From: Anseranas semipalmata
Taxonomy: Eukaryota; Chordata; Aves; Anseriformes; Anseranatidae
Assembly (NCBI GenBank): GCA_013399115.1
Contig: VXAA01003938.1
Span: forward strand, 62,001-126,000
Reading direction: 5' to 3'
Length of the DNA stretch: 64,000 bases
Each line of letters opens with the position of its first letter. Position 1 is the stretch's first letter. A program made the translations under genes and the position numbers. Shown here one piece after another: positions 57,201 through 62,714 of this stretch. The notes beneath the pieces are model-generated. The model saw only the letters and a program-made list of their open reading frames with translations. It had not been told where the DNA came from and ran no database searches.

Positions 57201-58839
57201 CCAAAGTACTGTAAAGGATGGTGATATTGTAGTAATGAGAGTTTTCTACTGAAAAAAAAAAAAACACCATTTTTTTTCATCTCTGACATAACCGAATTCA
57301 GTCTTGAGTCTCTGAAAATTAATCCACCTGTTCAACCCATGTATTTACCCTACAATAATTAATTCATGCCCATCTTACCAACCCCTTCTTGCTTTGGAGA
57401 AATGCAAAATGAATTGCATACTAACTCTTTCAAATAATATGCAGTGCAGATTTTCTGAGGTTTCTGTGGCTGTAGAAAGGTAGATGCAGCCTTTGTGTAA
57501 AGTATGCACAGAATGTTATATATGGGTTTCATTTTTCATTCTGTATGAAAATAATTATTTCAAGCTGCTTAATTCCACTTCTTTCTATGTCTTCATAATG
57601 GAAAATTCTCATACTAAAATAAAGGATTTTTATTTCAGAAGAATAGATAGCGAGCTTTACTAAGACTTTTATTTAATCGCAAGGTATTTGTATGAGGTTT
57701 CTTCCACAAATGACTACTATTTGAATATGCTCACTTGCTCAACATGACCAACACAAGGATTTTAAAGAGTTTTTCAAAGCTGGGTTTTACAGATAACAGA
57801 AGCAGATTTCCACTGAACTGAGAAGAGAATTCATTAGTGCAGTTGGGGAACATTAGCACAGCTGGGCATCCCATTCTGCTTCTCTGACCACTGGACCAAT
57901 AAAAATTGAAAAAGGATGCTGTTAAAGCTGTTATTAATGCTGGAAGAGGTTTGCTGCAAAAATTTCTTTTCTGTTGTCATTCATACAGAGATGGGTCCAA
58001 GAAATCAATATTAGAAATATTTCAACTGATATGATTGCTTCAGTGGTGGCTACAAAGAGATTTGCATTTCTGCTTTCTACATTTTCTTTCGGGATGTGAC
58101 TCTAATATGAGAATATTTCTTCCAGCTCTCTAATCATCATGGATATCCACGTTAGGAGACTGAACCTTCTTAGAATGAAAAACAAATGCCTATGTTTTCT
58201 ATTGCTCTCTAAAGGGAAGTTGTCCTACATGCCTGTAGATGTTATTTCTGCTTTCCCTTGAGAAACTGGGGATGTGTGTGCTTGTTGATTAAGATAGACA
58301 TCATAGGGCCACAGATCAAGTGACATTGCTGGACAGAAGCTCTAATCCATCACATCCTACCGAGCATTTGATTGCTGTATTAGAGAGGAGGGGGAGATTG
58401 TTCTTTTTCTCCAGAAATTGTGGAAGGATTTGTACTTAGAAGTCAACCAAAAGACCTATTTGAAAGCTATTGCAGTGCCTTGGGTTATGATTATTGCAGG
58501 TAAGTAATTTTCCATCTGCAAGACAGAGAGAGATTCATTCTATGCTGTAAGCATTTTTCGTTGTTGTTGTTGTTAAGTGACACTTTCTAGTGCCATAGAA
58601 TCTTTTCCAGTTAATGTTGATTGCAGTTAACACCTTTCTAGACATCTGTTGCATGGCTAGATCAGAATTGTTGCCTTTTTTTTTCTTTTTGTGAATAAAC
58701 TTTCTTCTTTTTCTTTTTTGTCTTTTTTTTTTTTTCTTAATTTCTGTAGGACCTGGGGATAACGAAAGTGGGTCATATGAAGCGAATTCTCCAGGGAATT
58801 AAAGAGCTCGGCAAGAACACCCCTTTGTCTGAAGTGTAA
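141..58839 (+). CDS. DGKH: DGKH, diacylglycerol kinase eta, 27 joined coding exons (5' partial)
   Basis: The enzyme phosphorylates diacylglycerol to phosphatidic acid, ending DAG signalling. It is a type II DAG kinase with PH, two C1, split catalytic and SAM domains. The 27 exons were joined by splice sites and give 1099 residues with no internal stop. Numbering residues from position 141: end of PH 1-35; C1a 48-97; C1b 120-170; catalytic domain about 206-358 with GGDGS at 262-266 and LPLGTGND at 288-295; acidic linker about 340-600; accessory domain about 601-828; C-terminal helical part 829-1026; SAM about 1030-1092. I prefer eta over its paralogue delta because the SAM begins VQKWGT, the preceding exon boundary reads RVPLQLE, and the last exon also encodes an eta1-like tail; this rests on recalled family sequences, not a search. 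Full eta2 proteins are about 1220 residues, so roughly 120 N-terminal residues lie upstream. All introns are GT-AG except the one at 14673-14971. Confidence 0.93.
246..563 (+). other. DGKH: Intron between PH and C1a exons
   Basis: A 318-bp GT-AG intron. No repeat or other feature seen. Confidence 0.85.
564..696 (+). CDS. DGKH: DGKH exon: first part of C1a zinc finger
   Basis: Encodes [18 protein letters not shown] onward to SCE. It contains the first half of the C1 signature: His48, Cys61, Cys64 and Cys78 of the windowed protein at exact HX12CX2CX13C spacing. The acceptor is ctttactag and the donor G|gtaaaa; the exon ends in phase 1, splitting a Val codon. Confidence 0.94.
697..8099 (+). other. 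DGKH: Large DGKH intron splitting C1a
   Basis: A 7.4-kb GT-AG intron, the longest in the window. It holds an AT-rich stretch around 1955-2005 and T runs near 2450 and 3222-3238. A 151-codon antisense open frame at 3339-3794 resembles no family I recognise. No CR1 seen. Confidence 0.85.
8100..8206 (+). CDS. DGKH: DGKH exon: second part of C1a zinc finger
   Basis: Encodes [20 protein letters not shown] and then an acidic connector ending DEDG. It completes the C1 signature (CX2CX4HX2CX7C; Cys78, Cys81, His86, Cys89, Cys97), so all eight ligand positions are present. The acceptor is gtcttgcag and the donor GGT|gtaagt. Confidence 0.95.
8207..9172 (+). other. DGKH: DGKH intron
   Basis: A 966-bp GT-AG intron between the two C1 domains. 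Two short overlapping open frames near 8406-8642 show no recognisable protein similarity. Nothing else seen. Confidence 0.85.
9173..9298 (+). CDS. DGKH: DGKH exon: first part of C1b zinc finger
   Basis: Encodes 42 residues starting [18 protein letters not shown]. It contains His120, Cys133, Cys136, Cys151 and Cys154 of the second C1 domain; the central spacing is X14, not the X13 of C1a. The acceptor is cttcacag, the donor ATG|gtaggt, and both ends are phase 0. Confidence 0.95.
9299..10448 (+). other. DGKH: DGKH intron splitting C1b
   Basis: A 1150-bp GT-AG intron with a T run at about 9357-9373. Short antisense open frames between 9760 and 10300 look like chance. Confidence 0.85.
10449..10551 (+). 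CDS. DGKH: DGKH exon: end of C1b and linker to catalytic domain
   Basis: Encodes [20 protein letters not shown] and onward to NSIDSD. It supplies His159, Cys162 and Cys170, completing the second C1 domain. The acceptor is ttttgtag and the donor G|gtacgt (phase 1). Confidence 0.95.
10552..12265 (+). other. DGKH: DGKH intron
   Basis: A 1.7-kb GT-AG intron between C1b and the catalytic domain. No repeat recognised. Confidence 0.85.
12266..12428 (+). CDS. DGKH: DGKH exon: start of catalytic domain
   Basis: Encodes [20 protein letters not shown] and then [20 protein letters not shown] to GGPHLG. The [15 protein letters not shown] segment is the first strand and Gly-rich loop of the DAG kinase catalytic fold. 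The acceptor is tgttcacag and the donor GG|gtaatg (phase 2). Confidence 0.96.
12429..14563 (+). other. DGKH: DGKH intron in catalytic domain
   Basis: A 2.1-kb GT-AG intron. It carries the 12-bp triplicate at 13460-13495; otherwise AT-rich with nothing recognised. Confidence 0.85.
13460..13495 (+). repeat. Three perfect tandem copies of a 12-mer
   Basis: The unit atcagatgtgat is repeated three times without mismatch at 13460, 13472 and 13484, followed by a partial gatgat. Confidence 0.95.
14564..14672 (+). CDS. DGKH: DGKH exon: catalytic GGDG motif
   Basis: Encodes [20 protein letters not shown] and then [16 protein letters not shown]. The GGDG motif (residues 262-265) is the nucleotide-binding signature of diacylglycerol kinases. 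The acceptor is ctctccag. The exon ends CAG|gcaagt, a GC donor; the next exon continues in frame with CQLGVLPLG, so the GC site fits and the nearest downstream GT would shift the frame. Confidence 0.95.
14673..14971 (+). other. DGKH: GC-AG intron between the two catalytic motifs
   Basis: A 299-bp intron with donor CAG|GCAAGT and acceptor tttcag. The rest of the donor is a near-perfect match to the splice consensus, typical of functional GC donors. It joins ...LSLHKQ to CQLGVLP in frame. Confidence 0.88.
14972..15111 (+). CDS. DGKH: DGKH exon: LPLGTGND catalytic motif
   Basis: Encodes [20 protein letters not shown] and on to [19 protein letters not shown] is the second hallmark motif of the catalytic fold. 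The acceptor is tgtttcag and the donor AG|gtaaac (phase 2, splitting an Arg codon). Confidence 0.96.
15112..16826 (+). other. DGKH: DGKH intron
   Basis: A 1.7-kb GT-AG intron. It contains an antisense CR1 3'-end fragment at 15204-15310; nothing else recognised. Confidence 0.85.
15204..15310 (-). mobile_element. CR1 LINE 3'-end fragment
   Basis: Antisense CR1 3' end, beginning with the tcacagaatggtt terminal motif and followed by the agaagggacctctggagg and ctgctcaagcagggacaccc blocks. Strongly 5'-truncated, as is usual for CR1. Confidence 0.88.
16827..16914 (+). CDS. DGKH: DGKH exon: end of first catalytic half
   Basis: Encodes [20 protein letters not shown] and then [12 protein letters not shown](M/T)xYELKLP closes the first catalytic segment in type II DGKs; the variable acidic linker starts here. 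The acceptor is ttctttttag and the donor CAG|gtgaac. Confidence 0.94.
16915..19134 (+). other. DGKH: DGKH intron
   Basis: A 2.2-kb GT-AG intron, AT-rich, with a T run at about 17889-17905 and several A runs. No interspersed repeat recognised. Confidence 0.85.
19135..19220 (+). CDS. DGKH: DGKH exon: linker, type II-specific helical segment
   Basis: Encodes [20 protein letters not shown] and then HSVVISSAK (last Lys codon split). This conserved helical stretch between the catalytic halves occurs in eta and delta. The acceptor is ctgttttcag and the donor AA|gtgagt. Confidence 0.94.
19221..20602 (+). other. DGKH: DGKH intron
   Basis: A 1.4-kb GT-AG intron. It contains the only undetermined base of the window (19379), at the end of a T run. 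No repeat recognised. Confidence 0.85.
20603..20702 (+). CDS. DGKH: DGKH exon: linker helical segment
   Basis: Encodes [20 protein letters not shown] and then [13 protein letters not shown]. It is probably alpha-helical and follows in frame from the previous exon. The acceptor is attaccaag, a weaker AAG type with a short pyrimidine tract; the donor is AAA|gtaaga. Confidence 0.93.
20703..21712 (+). other. DGKH: DGKH intron
   Basis: A 1.0-kb GT-AG intron before the large linker exon. Nothing recognised. Confidence 0.85.
21713..21989 (+). CDS. DGKH: DGKH exon: acidic Ser/Glu linker
   Basis: The largest coding exon in the window (277 nt). It encodes [20 protein letters not shown], then a Glu/Ser-rich stretch around [20 protein letters not shown], then [20 protein letters not shown]. 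The central part looks disordered and rich in possible Ser phosphorylation sites (inference). This is the insertion that splits the catalytic region in type II DGKs. The acceptor is tttgtcttag and the donor G|gtgctt. Confidence 0.94.
21990..22427 (+). other. DGKH: DGKH intron ending in tandem acceptor
   Basis: A 438-bp intron with T runs near 22018-22046. It ends in aagcag, two candidate AG acceptors 3 nt apart. Confidence 0.85.
22428..22556 (+). CDS. DGKH: DGKH exon: highly acidic linker
   Basis: Encodes [20 protein letters not shown] and then a run dominated by Glu, Lys and Asp ending FESQS. The acceptor lies in a tandem aagcag, so the exon could start at 22428 or at 22425 (one extra Ala). 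I chose 22428 because mammalian eta has a Lys-Val-type junction here (recalled). The donor is TCAA|gtgagt; an in-frame stop follows soon after if it is not used. Confidence 0.9.
24571..24786 (+). pseudogene. CR1 reverse transcriptase fragment
   Basis: An open piece of the CR1 ORF2 RT domain: [11 protein letters not shown] (first catalytic Asp region) through [20 protein letters not shown], the conserved QG block before the YADD-type site. It is in a different frame from the upstream RT piece at 24383-24574, so a frameshift separates them. Confidence 0.85.
25414..25505 (-). mobile_element. Short CR1 3' end nested in the larger CR1
   Basis: Starts with two catagaat units followed by the agttggaagggaccc and gagtccaactcctgg blocks of an antisense CR1 3' end. 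It interrupts the host CR1 sequence that otherwise reads ...tgcataaatacctgaag.... The hexamer ataaat occurs on both sides (25408-25413 and 25506-25511), consistent with a target-site duplication. Confidence 0.88.
27190..27223 (+). repeat. TA/TG dinucleotide microsatellite
   Basis: An alternating TA tract with a few TG interruptions, ending in about nine uninterrupted TA units. Confidence 0.9.
27870..28045 (-). mobile_element. Possible ancient CR1-like remnant
   Basis: Begins attaaggtcagaaggcgctg followed by a gaccacttggtcagacc block, resembling the antisense 3' end of old reptilian CR1 families. It is heavily diverged and its boundaries are uncertain. Confidence 0.35.
29753..29887 (+). CDS. 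DGKH: DGKH exon: end of linker before accessory domain
   Basis: Encodes [20 protein letters not shown] and on to [17 protein letters not shown]. The basic, Ser/Arg-rich start contrasts with the acidic exon before it; [15 protein letters not shown] leads into the accessory domain. The acceptor is cttctgcacag and the donor G|gtgatt. Confidence 0.95.
29888..31414 (+). other. DGKH: DGKH intron
   Basis: A 1.5-kb GT-AG intron with T-rich (TTTG)n tracts at 30740-30778 and just before the acceptor. Open frames across 30588-30920 are by-products of these tracts. Confidence 0.85.
30740..30778 (+). repeat. (TTTG)n / (TTTTG)n microsatellite
   Basis: Repeated gttt and gtttt units in the intron before the exon at 31415; a second (GTTT)n tract lies at about 31385-31404. 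Confidence 0.85.
31415..31532 (+). CDS. DGKH: DGKH exon: start of accessory domain
   Basis: Encodes [20 protein letters not shown] and then [19 protein letters not shown]. It opens the second catalytic (accessory) segment of the type II enzymes. The acceptor is ctttttgtcag, behind a GTTT microsatellite, and the donor is CT|gtaaga. Confidence 0.96.
31533..32431 (+). other. DGKH: DGKH intron
   Basis: A 0.9-kb GT-AG intron. The part around 31740-32340 is richer in GC than its surroundings and may be an unrecognised old repeat; no homology can be named. Confidence 0.8.
32432..32542 (+). CDS. DGKH: DGKH exon: accessory domain
   Basis: Encodes [20 protein letters not shown] and then [17 protein letters not shown]. 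The [13 protein letters not shown](S)LEF motif is highly conserved in DAG kinase accessory domains. The acceptor is ttctaatag and the donor AG|gtaatt. Confidence 0.96.
32692..32788 (+). CDS. DGKH: DGKH exon: accessory domain
   Basis: Encodes [20 protein letters not shown] and then [12 protein letters not shown]. It follows the previous exon after an intron of only 149 bp (32543-32691). The acceptor is caattttcag and the donor GAG|gtaatt. Confidence 0.96.
34281..34606 (+). mobile_element. CR1 LINE fragment, rearranged and lacking its 3' end
   Basis: Matches the CR1 blocks gagtccaaagaagggccac, gagctggggttgttcagcc and gaagaaattcttcactatg in sense order. The usual segment after aagatgatca is replaced by an unrelated 43-bp piece at 34330-34372. 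The terminal CR1 region and repeats are missing after about 34606, unlike the usual 5'-truncation. Confidence 0.8.
34330..34763 (+). repeat. Pair of near-identical 42-43 bp direct repeats
   Basis: Copies at 34330-34372 and 34722-34763 share cctagatttgccttt and gggaggagagtgag with about three differences. The first lies inside the CR1 fragment and the second about 350 bp downstream. Confidence 0.85.
35336..35443 (+). CDS. DGKH: DGKH exon: accessory domain
   Basis: Encodes [20 protein letters not shown] and then [16 protein letters not shown]. The [20 protein letters not shown] segment is characteristic of the DAGK accessory fold. The acceptor is tccattacag and the donor GAT|gtgagt. Confidence 0.97.
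35444..38597 (+). other. DGKH: DGKH intron
   Basis: A 3.2-kb GT-AG intron with an A run at about 35712-35729. A 142-codon antisense open frame at 37600-38028 is unlike any known family; the region 37400-38040 is GC-richer and could be an old unrecognised repeat. Confidence 0.85.
38598..38711 (+). CDS. DGKH: DGKH exon: accessory domain
   Basis: Encodes [20 protein letters not shown] and then [18 protein letters not shown]. The acceptor is tttctttcag, the donor CAG|gtttgt, and both ends are phase 0. Confidence 0.96.
39001..39135 (+). CDS. DGKH: DGKH exon: end of accessory domain
   Basis: Encodes [20 protein letters not shown] and on to [21 protein letters not shown] is a conserved DAG kinase motif closing the accessory domain. 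The acceptor is cttttccag and the donor AGA|gtatgt. Confidence 0.97.
39136..40073 (+). other. DGKH: DGKH intron
   Basis: A 0.9-kb GT-AG intron, AT-rich. Nothing recognised. Confidence 0.85.
40074..40240 (+). CDS. DGKH: DGKH exon: C-terminal helical region
   Basis: Encodes [20 protein letters not shown] and onward, ending [13 protein letters not shown]. It is rich in Glu and Gln and likely helical. The acceptor is tttgtgcag and the donor AG|gtacaa. An antisense CR1 begins about 95 bp after the donor. Confidence 0.96.
40241..42586 (+). other. DGKH: DGKH intron
   Basis: A 2.3-kb GT-AG intron whose first quarter is an antisense CR1 (40335-40900). The remainder is AT-rich with A and T runs near 41817-41860 and 41963. 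Confidence 0.85.
40335..40900 (-). mobile_element. CR1 LINE 3' fragment, antisense
   Basis: Starts with cataggatcatagaatggct (terminal repeats) and follows the CR1 3' region for about 560 bp. It is near-identical over several hundred bases to the copy starting at 47311. 5'-truncated. Confidence 0.92.
42587..42692 (+). CDS. DGKH: DGKH exon: C-terminal helical region
   Basis: Encodes [20 protein letters not shown] and then [15 protein letters not shown]. The acceptor is atttttgtag and the donor GAG|gtaaag. Flanking introns carry direct-repeat CR1 copies (40335 and 47311). Confidence 0.96.
42693..44226 (+). other. DGKH: DGKH intron
   Basis: A 1.5-kb GT-AG intron. No repeat recognised. Confidence 0.85.
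44227..44319 (+). CDS. DGKH: DGKH exon: C-terminal region
   Basis: Encodes [20 protein letters not shown] and then [11 protein letters not shown]. The [13 protein letters not shown] junction with the next exon is one reason for assigning eta. The acceptor is attccccag and the donor TTG|gtaagg. Confidence 0.96.
45276..46150 (-). mobile_element. CR1 LINE 3' fragment, antisense, different subfamily
   Basis: Begins aatagaatagaatagttcag then tggaagggatctac, a different terminal sequence from the 40335 and 47311 copies. The antisense strand (46150 down to 45464) has 228 uninterrupted codons matching the C-terminal part of CR1 ORF2, including [30 protein letters not shown] and [17 protein letters not shown] frameshift follows at the end (KISLP). 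Confidence 0.92.
45464..46150 (-). pseudogene. CR1 ORF2 C-terminal fragment, open for 228 codons
   Basis: Reads as the post-RT C-terminal region of CR1 ORF2 without stops. It lacks the endonuclease and RT catalytic core, so it cannot encode a working enzyme. Its ATG is internal to the original protein. Confidence 0.85.
47311..48465 (-). mobile_element. CR1 LINE 3' fragment, antisense, about 1.15 kb
   Basis: Starts agaatggcttgggttgg and runs back to the RT region: the antisense frame gives [15 protein letters not shown] and [20 protein letters not shown], and the outer end encodes part of the AFDTV motif (gtgtcaaaggcctt). Several frame changes are present. Near-identical to the 40335 copy over the shared 3' part. 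Confidence 0.93.
49920..50050 (+). repeat. Degenerate tandem repeat
   Basis: The motif gagtgtcttagagatcc and variants (gagtgtctcagagatcc, gagtgtcttagagatccatg) recur three times, preceded by two tttgggaatgg(g/a) units. Confidence 0.75.
50566..50685 (+). CDS. DGKH: DGKH exon: C-terminal region
   Basis: Encodes [20 protein letters not shown] and then [20 protein letters not shown]. The acceptor lies in a tandem cagcag, so the first Gln is optional; I kept it because mammalian eta has Gln here (recalled). The donor is GAG|gtgagt. Confidence 0.95.
50686..51064 (+). other. DGKH: DGKH intron
   Basis: A 379-bp GT-AG intron containing a T run followed by (GT)n at about 50831-50861. Confidence 0.85.
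50831..50861 (+). repeat. T run followed by (GT)n
   Basis: About ten T residues followed by about eight alternating GT units. Confidence 0.9.
51065..51173 (+). CDS. DGKH: DGKH exon: basic region before SAM
   Basis: Encodes [20 protein letters not shown] and then [16 protein letters not shown]. It is strongly basic and leads into either the SAM domain or the short alternative tail. It ends in phase 1 (CCTG|gtatgt), which decides the frame used in the downstream exons. Confidence 0.96.
51174..52607 (+). other. DGKH: Intron before the SAM exon
   Basis: A 1.4-kb GT-AG intron with a pyrimidine-rich T/C tract at 51228-51264. Its 3' end has a poor polypyrimidine tract containing purine runs, consistent with regulated inclusion of the next exon. 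Confidence 0.85.
52608..52738 (+). CDS. DGKH: DGKH exon: first two-thirds of SAM domain (alternative exon)
   Basis: Encodes [20 protein letters not shown] and then [24 protein letters not shown]. Trp, the hydrophobic helix-1 pattern and the [13 protein letters not shown] core are typical of the type II DGK SAM domain, which forms oligomers. The exon is 131 nt, so skipping it changes the downstream frame. Both splice sites are suboptimal: a purine-interrupted tract before ttggtag, and donor AAG|gtattt without G at +5. The SAM-containing form corresponds to eta2. Confidence 0.96.
54136..54193 (-). mobile_element. Very short CR1 3' end
   Basis: Reads aatagaatagaatagttcag followed by tggaagggacctacaaagat, the same 3' end as the copy at 45276. 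Only about 58 bp are present. Confidence 0.8.
58674..58749 (+). promoter_or_regulatory. DGKH: Strong polypyrimidine tract and acceptor of last coding exon
   Basis: About 75 bases that are mostly T with some C, broken by a short gtgaataaa patch, ending ttctgtag. The tract is much stronger than the one before the SAM exon at 52608, which fits constitutive use of this acceptor in both isoforms (inference). Confidence 0.6.
58750..58839 (+). CDS. DGKH: DGKH last coding exon: SAM end and stop; second frame encodes eta1-type tail
   Basis: In the SAM frame it encodes [20 protein letters not shown] and then GKNTPLSEV, with a TAA stop at 58837-58839. If the 131-nt exon at 52608 is skipped, the preceding exon's last G joins GA here and a second frame is read. 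That frame gives a Gly/Asn/Ser/Glu-rich tail starting [12 protein letters not shown] and stops at TAA 58800-58802. Mammalian eta1 ends in a similar GDTESGS...NSPGN tail as I recall it, so the second frame is probably functional. The acceptor is preceded by a very strong pyrimidine tract. Confidence 0.95.
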   Translation, partial: DLGITKVGHMKRILQGIKELGKNTPLSEV

Positions 58840-60968
58840 TTATGCTGGTGCTCTCCTGAGAGAGAGGGGGAAAGTTGCTGGAGAAGCAAAGCTGTTGCAG
58901 GCACTTAGCTGTCTTTGTAGTTTACTGTATGGAAGAATAAGCACTGGTGTATTTGTACAGGCTAGTGTCTCCGAATTCTTGTATGGTGAAGAGCTTGCTG
59001 CAAGAGCATAAAAGGATTTGTGCCAAAAACAAAGACAAAGGAAAAGGGTATAGGTTCCATGATGGCATTCTCTTGGTGTTCAAACTTGGCCAGTTCAGAT
59101 AAGCACATTTTGGTGAATCAGTTGGTTGGTGGTGAACTGCACTGACTGGAAAATATAATCGATAAATGATCGCTTTGCTTACATGCAGCTCAGTATGCCT
59201 CTCTTTACAATGCAGCAAGATGCCACCATACAGCACGAGGTTGTCTGGTAGTGCTTTCCAGGCTTGGCTTCCGTAAAACCTCCTGTGCAGGAGACTGAGA
59301 GGTGGCCGCTTCCGAGGTTCAACGCGCGAGTCTAGCAATGCCTCAGGTACCTAGCACTCACGGGCCACGCAAGACGGGGAAAGATACCTTGTTATACCAT
59401 GAATGCAAACTATAATGCATGGTGTACCTGCCTGAATTGTCTGTCGTTCCGTTGCATGACACATCTGATACTTCAAACACTTGAACAACTTTTATATCGG
59501 TTTGAATGAGATTTAATTTATTACTACTTGAGTGTCCTTTTTTGGTTTCAGGCACTTTTCTATTCTTCAGTGTTGTGTTATTCCTAAATGTGTTCTATGG
59601 CAAAGGATGTGTGGGTGTGGAAACTTAGCATTTGTGCCATATTCAGCAAATTATATGCATTATATATGATTGAAACACTGTACAGTTAGATTTTTGAATA
59701 TACCATGTACAGAAGGTGTATCAGGTAACTAACTTATGAGTATTTTTGAAAGACCGGTACCTCACAAAAATATCAATTGGCTTCCTGCATGGAAAATGAT
59801 AAAGAATTTTCTCATGGTGCATTTTAGTGTAGTTATTCACTTATCTTAAACGTCTGTAGCTTATTTGAACTTTAAGGAACTAATGGTTTTATTTATTCTA
59901 TTGTTCTAAAAACAGGTTGAAAGATTAATGAAAATTTTTACAGGAAAATTCAAATTATTTATCATATATAAGAAAAGTGTTAAAATGTAGCATCTGATTT
60001 GATTTTTTTGTGGGGTAAGCTTTTGTTCATTACTAATTTACTATTAATTTAAAAATTTCTATGTATGCATTTCTTTACAAAGGCATCAATTTGTTTCTTG
60101 TCAGCACTCCTACATCAGTAGATCATAAAATTTTAAAAAAAAGCAAACTAAAGTTTTACACTATGCATGCAAAGATGAATCACATGCAAGCTAGTAATCT
60201 ATGAGTGTAAACAGGTTAAAAAATGAAAACCATCTATGTTTAGTAATTGCATTAGACTAGAGTTTATAAGGTTATTTACAGTTTACTTAAACAAAACATA
60301 GCTTCATAATTGAATTTCCTGGTTAATTTCTCACTAGATATTAATCTGGTAGAAAAATCATGTGCATATATCTAGGGGTTAAGACACAAAAAAACCTACT
60401 TAAATGTTTGAGATGAGATCATATTGCATCACATGCTGGAGAACTTGCACAGAACTGCTCTCTCCTTGCTGTTCTGATCAACGTGGCATTCCCACCAGAG
60501 GAACACTTGGCTTATGCTTTATCTTTTTGAATTCTTACAGGTTAGAGTATGCTAATATGTATTTCTGTTTTCCTAGTAGACAGTAGAGTAAGGTTTCAGT
60601 TGTTTTGTCAGAACCTTTTCCCCCCTTAAAGGGGACAATGTCAAGTACCACATCCTGGTTTTGTCCTCCCTTTCTCATGAGGATGATGGGAATCATCCAT
60701 TGGAAAATCAAATGTGTTCCCCTCGGTGTTCTATTGCAAGAATTGTTAAAAAGGAGCAAAGCAGACTTCATTTATATCCAGTTATAGTATTATGTGCTCT
60801 TGCTGCTGTAGGTTAAACTGGCACCACTCTGGGAGCTTTGTGGACATAATCGATTATTCTGGTCAACAAACAAAAGTAAAAGGCTATGTTCCATTAGGTT
60901 TTCAGTAAAAAACAAAACAAAAGCTGCTTGCCAAGTGACATTATTTTCATGCTGTTGTATTAAAAGCA

Positions 60969-61005
60969 TATGCAAACAATGGAAAGTTATGCAAACAATG
61001 GAAAG
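60969..61005 (+). repeat. Tandem duplication of an 18-mer in the 3' UTR
   Basis: The unit tatgcaaacaatggaaag occurs at 60969-60986 and 60988-61005, separated by one base, with no mismatch. Confidence 0.95.
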
Positions 61006-62708
61006 ATTTTTTTTTAAAGTACTTGACGTCGACCCCTTTAATGATGTTCAGATGGCATCTGTCAAGTCTTCACAAGTTGTATTTCCTTTTCTCTTTGTTT
61101 CTCTGTAAGCTGCGGTATATTTTAATGTGCGGCAGCATTCTAATATGTCAATGTTGTGGTAGACTACGTAGTTAGTGTTTCTGGTCAAGTCAAGGACATA
61201 ATTCATGAAAGAACTTTCTTTGCTTTCCTGATTGTAGGATTCACTCTCTCCACAACATTCAGTCTTGCTATATGCAATGTGGTAAGATGGGTTATAGAAC
61301 AGGATCTCTTAAGTTAAGGCCACACGACGATGGCTATAGAGGCCTACACTGAGTATATTAAAAAATGGGAGGTGCTTTTATGCAGGGAGAATGACCAAAT
61401 GTTGTTTTGTAATGCGACTTTCTTATGACACTCTTCAAATTACCTCAGTATAGGACAACTTGTTTTTGTAAAGTTCCGATTTTTTTAAATGACCACCAAA
61501 GAGTTCAACTTTGATTGTCCTAAAGCAGAGGGTTTTTTTAAAATGTGCAAGTAGAGAAAGTATTTTAAGCATCAGCTATGCTATATTTAATAGGAGAGGA
61601 GACGTGCCCAGGAGAGCACGTTTTATGCAGCTCTATGCCTTAGAATAGTTTTGAATATCAATTCCAAATGCATTTGACAAGGAAGCTCAAAATATTTTAT
61701 GGGATTTCTCTACTGAGGTCATGGGTTGTAACTGTCTTATGTGACGTGGCTTTTCTAAAGAAAGATTTTTTGAACACAGTGTTACTATCTCATGATTATT
61801 GCTGATTTCCAAGTGTTGTTTTTTTTTCCTTACTGCTGTCAAAGTCTGGGCTCCTAGAACTGAGGACATACATAGTTTCATTTTCAACAAACAGAATTCT
61901 TTATAATTTAATCCTGATGCTTAAAGTGCTTTAAAGCATACTTCCTAATATTTCAACACAAATAAGGTAAGCAAATTCCCTAGAAGTAGTTAATTTTCTA
62001 GAAAACTAGTTATCCCAGTAGCTTTTGTGGAGCCTGCTTCAACATGCTAGATTCATCAAGCCAAAAGTCACTATATAGTACTTACTGGATTCATTCTTTC
62101 CATAGTCTAATACACTTAACTTCTGCGGTCAGTCAGCGTACCTTAAAATCTGTGAAAGCAATGCCAAGCAATCAGCATTTTTTGAAGTGGATGGTATTCA
62201 TGTAGATTAATGTGCTATGCTTCAGAAAGAGGAAGAGAAGAAATGCAGGTTTTTAAATGACAGTAGATCGCTAAGTGCATGCTTATGTTTCGTCATTTTC
62301 AAATAGATTTTTTCCAGCTTATTGTGTTCAGTTATTGTAGCAGCCTCTGATTTGAGTGGTGCAAGTATTGCCTTTGTAATATGTAACACCTTCTTTTTAC
62401 AAACTGAGTGCAGTCAGGCAAGCTCATGATTTTAGGGTTTGTTTTGTTTTGTTTTTTACAATACTTTAAAGAAAAAAAGATTTTTTTTAGTATGATGGCA
62501 ACTGCAAATTTTCTTTATGATACATTTTTATGTATTTCCCCTTAACCGTTATTTTATTTCCCTAACACCTCTTTCTTTCAAAGAAAAACATTTTAAACTT
62601 ATGGAAGAACAGTAAAACATAAAGCATGTGATCAAAAACCTTCCCAGACTATTTCAATCCAGTATTTCTTACTTTGGGACTGGAGTAAATATCCCTGGTC
62701 CTATAAAT

Positions 62709-62714
62709 AATAAA
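62709..62714 (+). terminator. Candidate poly(A) signal AATAAA
   Basis: A canonical hexamer 3.9 kb downstream of the stop codon. A long T run follows at about 62802-62818, somewhat far for a downstream element. A second hexamer lies at 63088-63093. Unproven. Confidence 0.3.

Larger units (their letters stand above)
52739..58749 (+). other. DGKH: Intron between the two SAM exons
   Basis: A 6.0-kb GT-AG intron. It holds a short antisense CR1 3' end (54136-54193), a small local duplication near 54590-54650, T runs, a GTT microsatellite at about 58559-58574, and a long pyrimidine tract at its 3' end. Confidence 0.85.
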
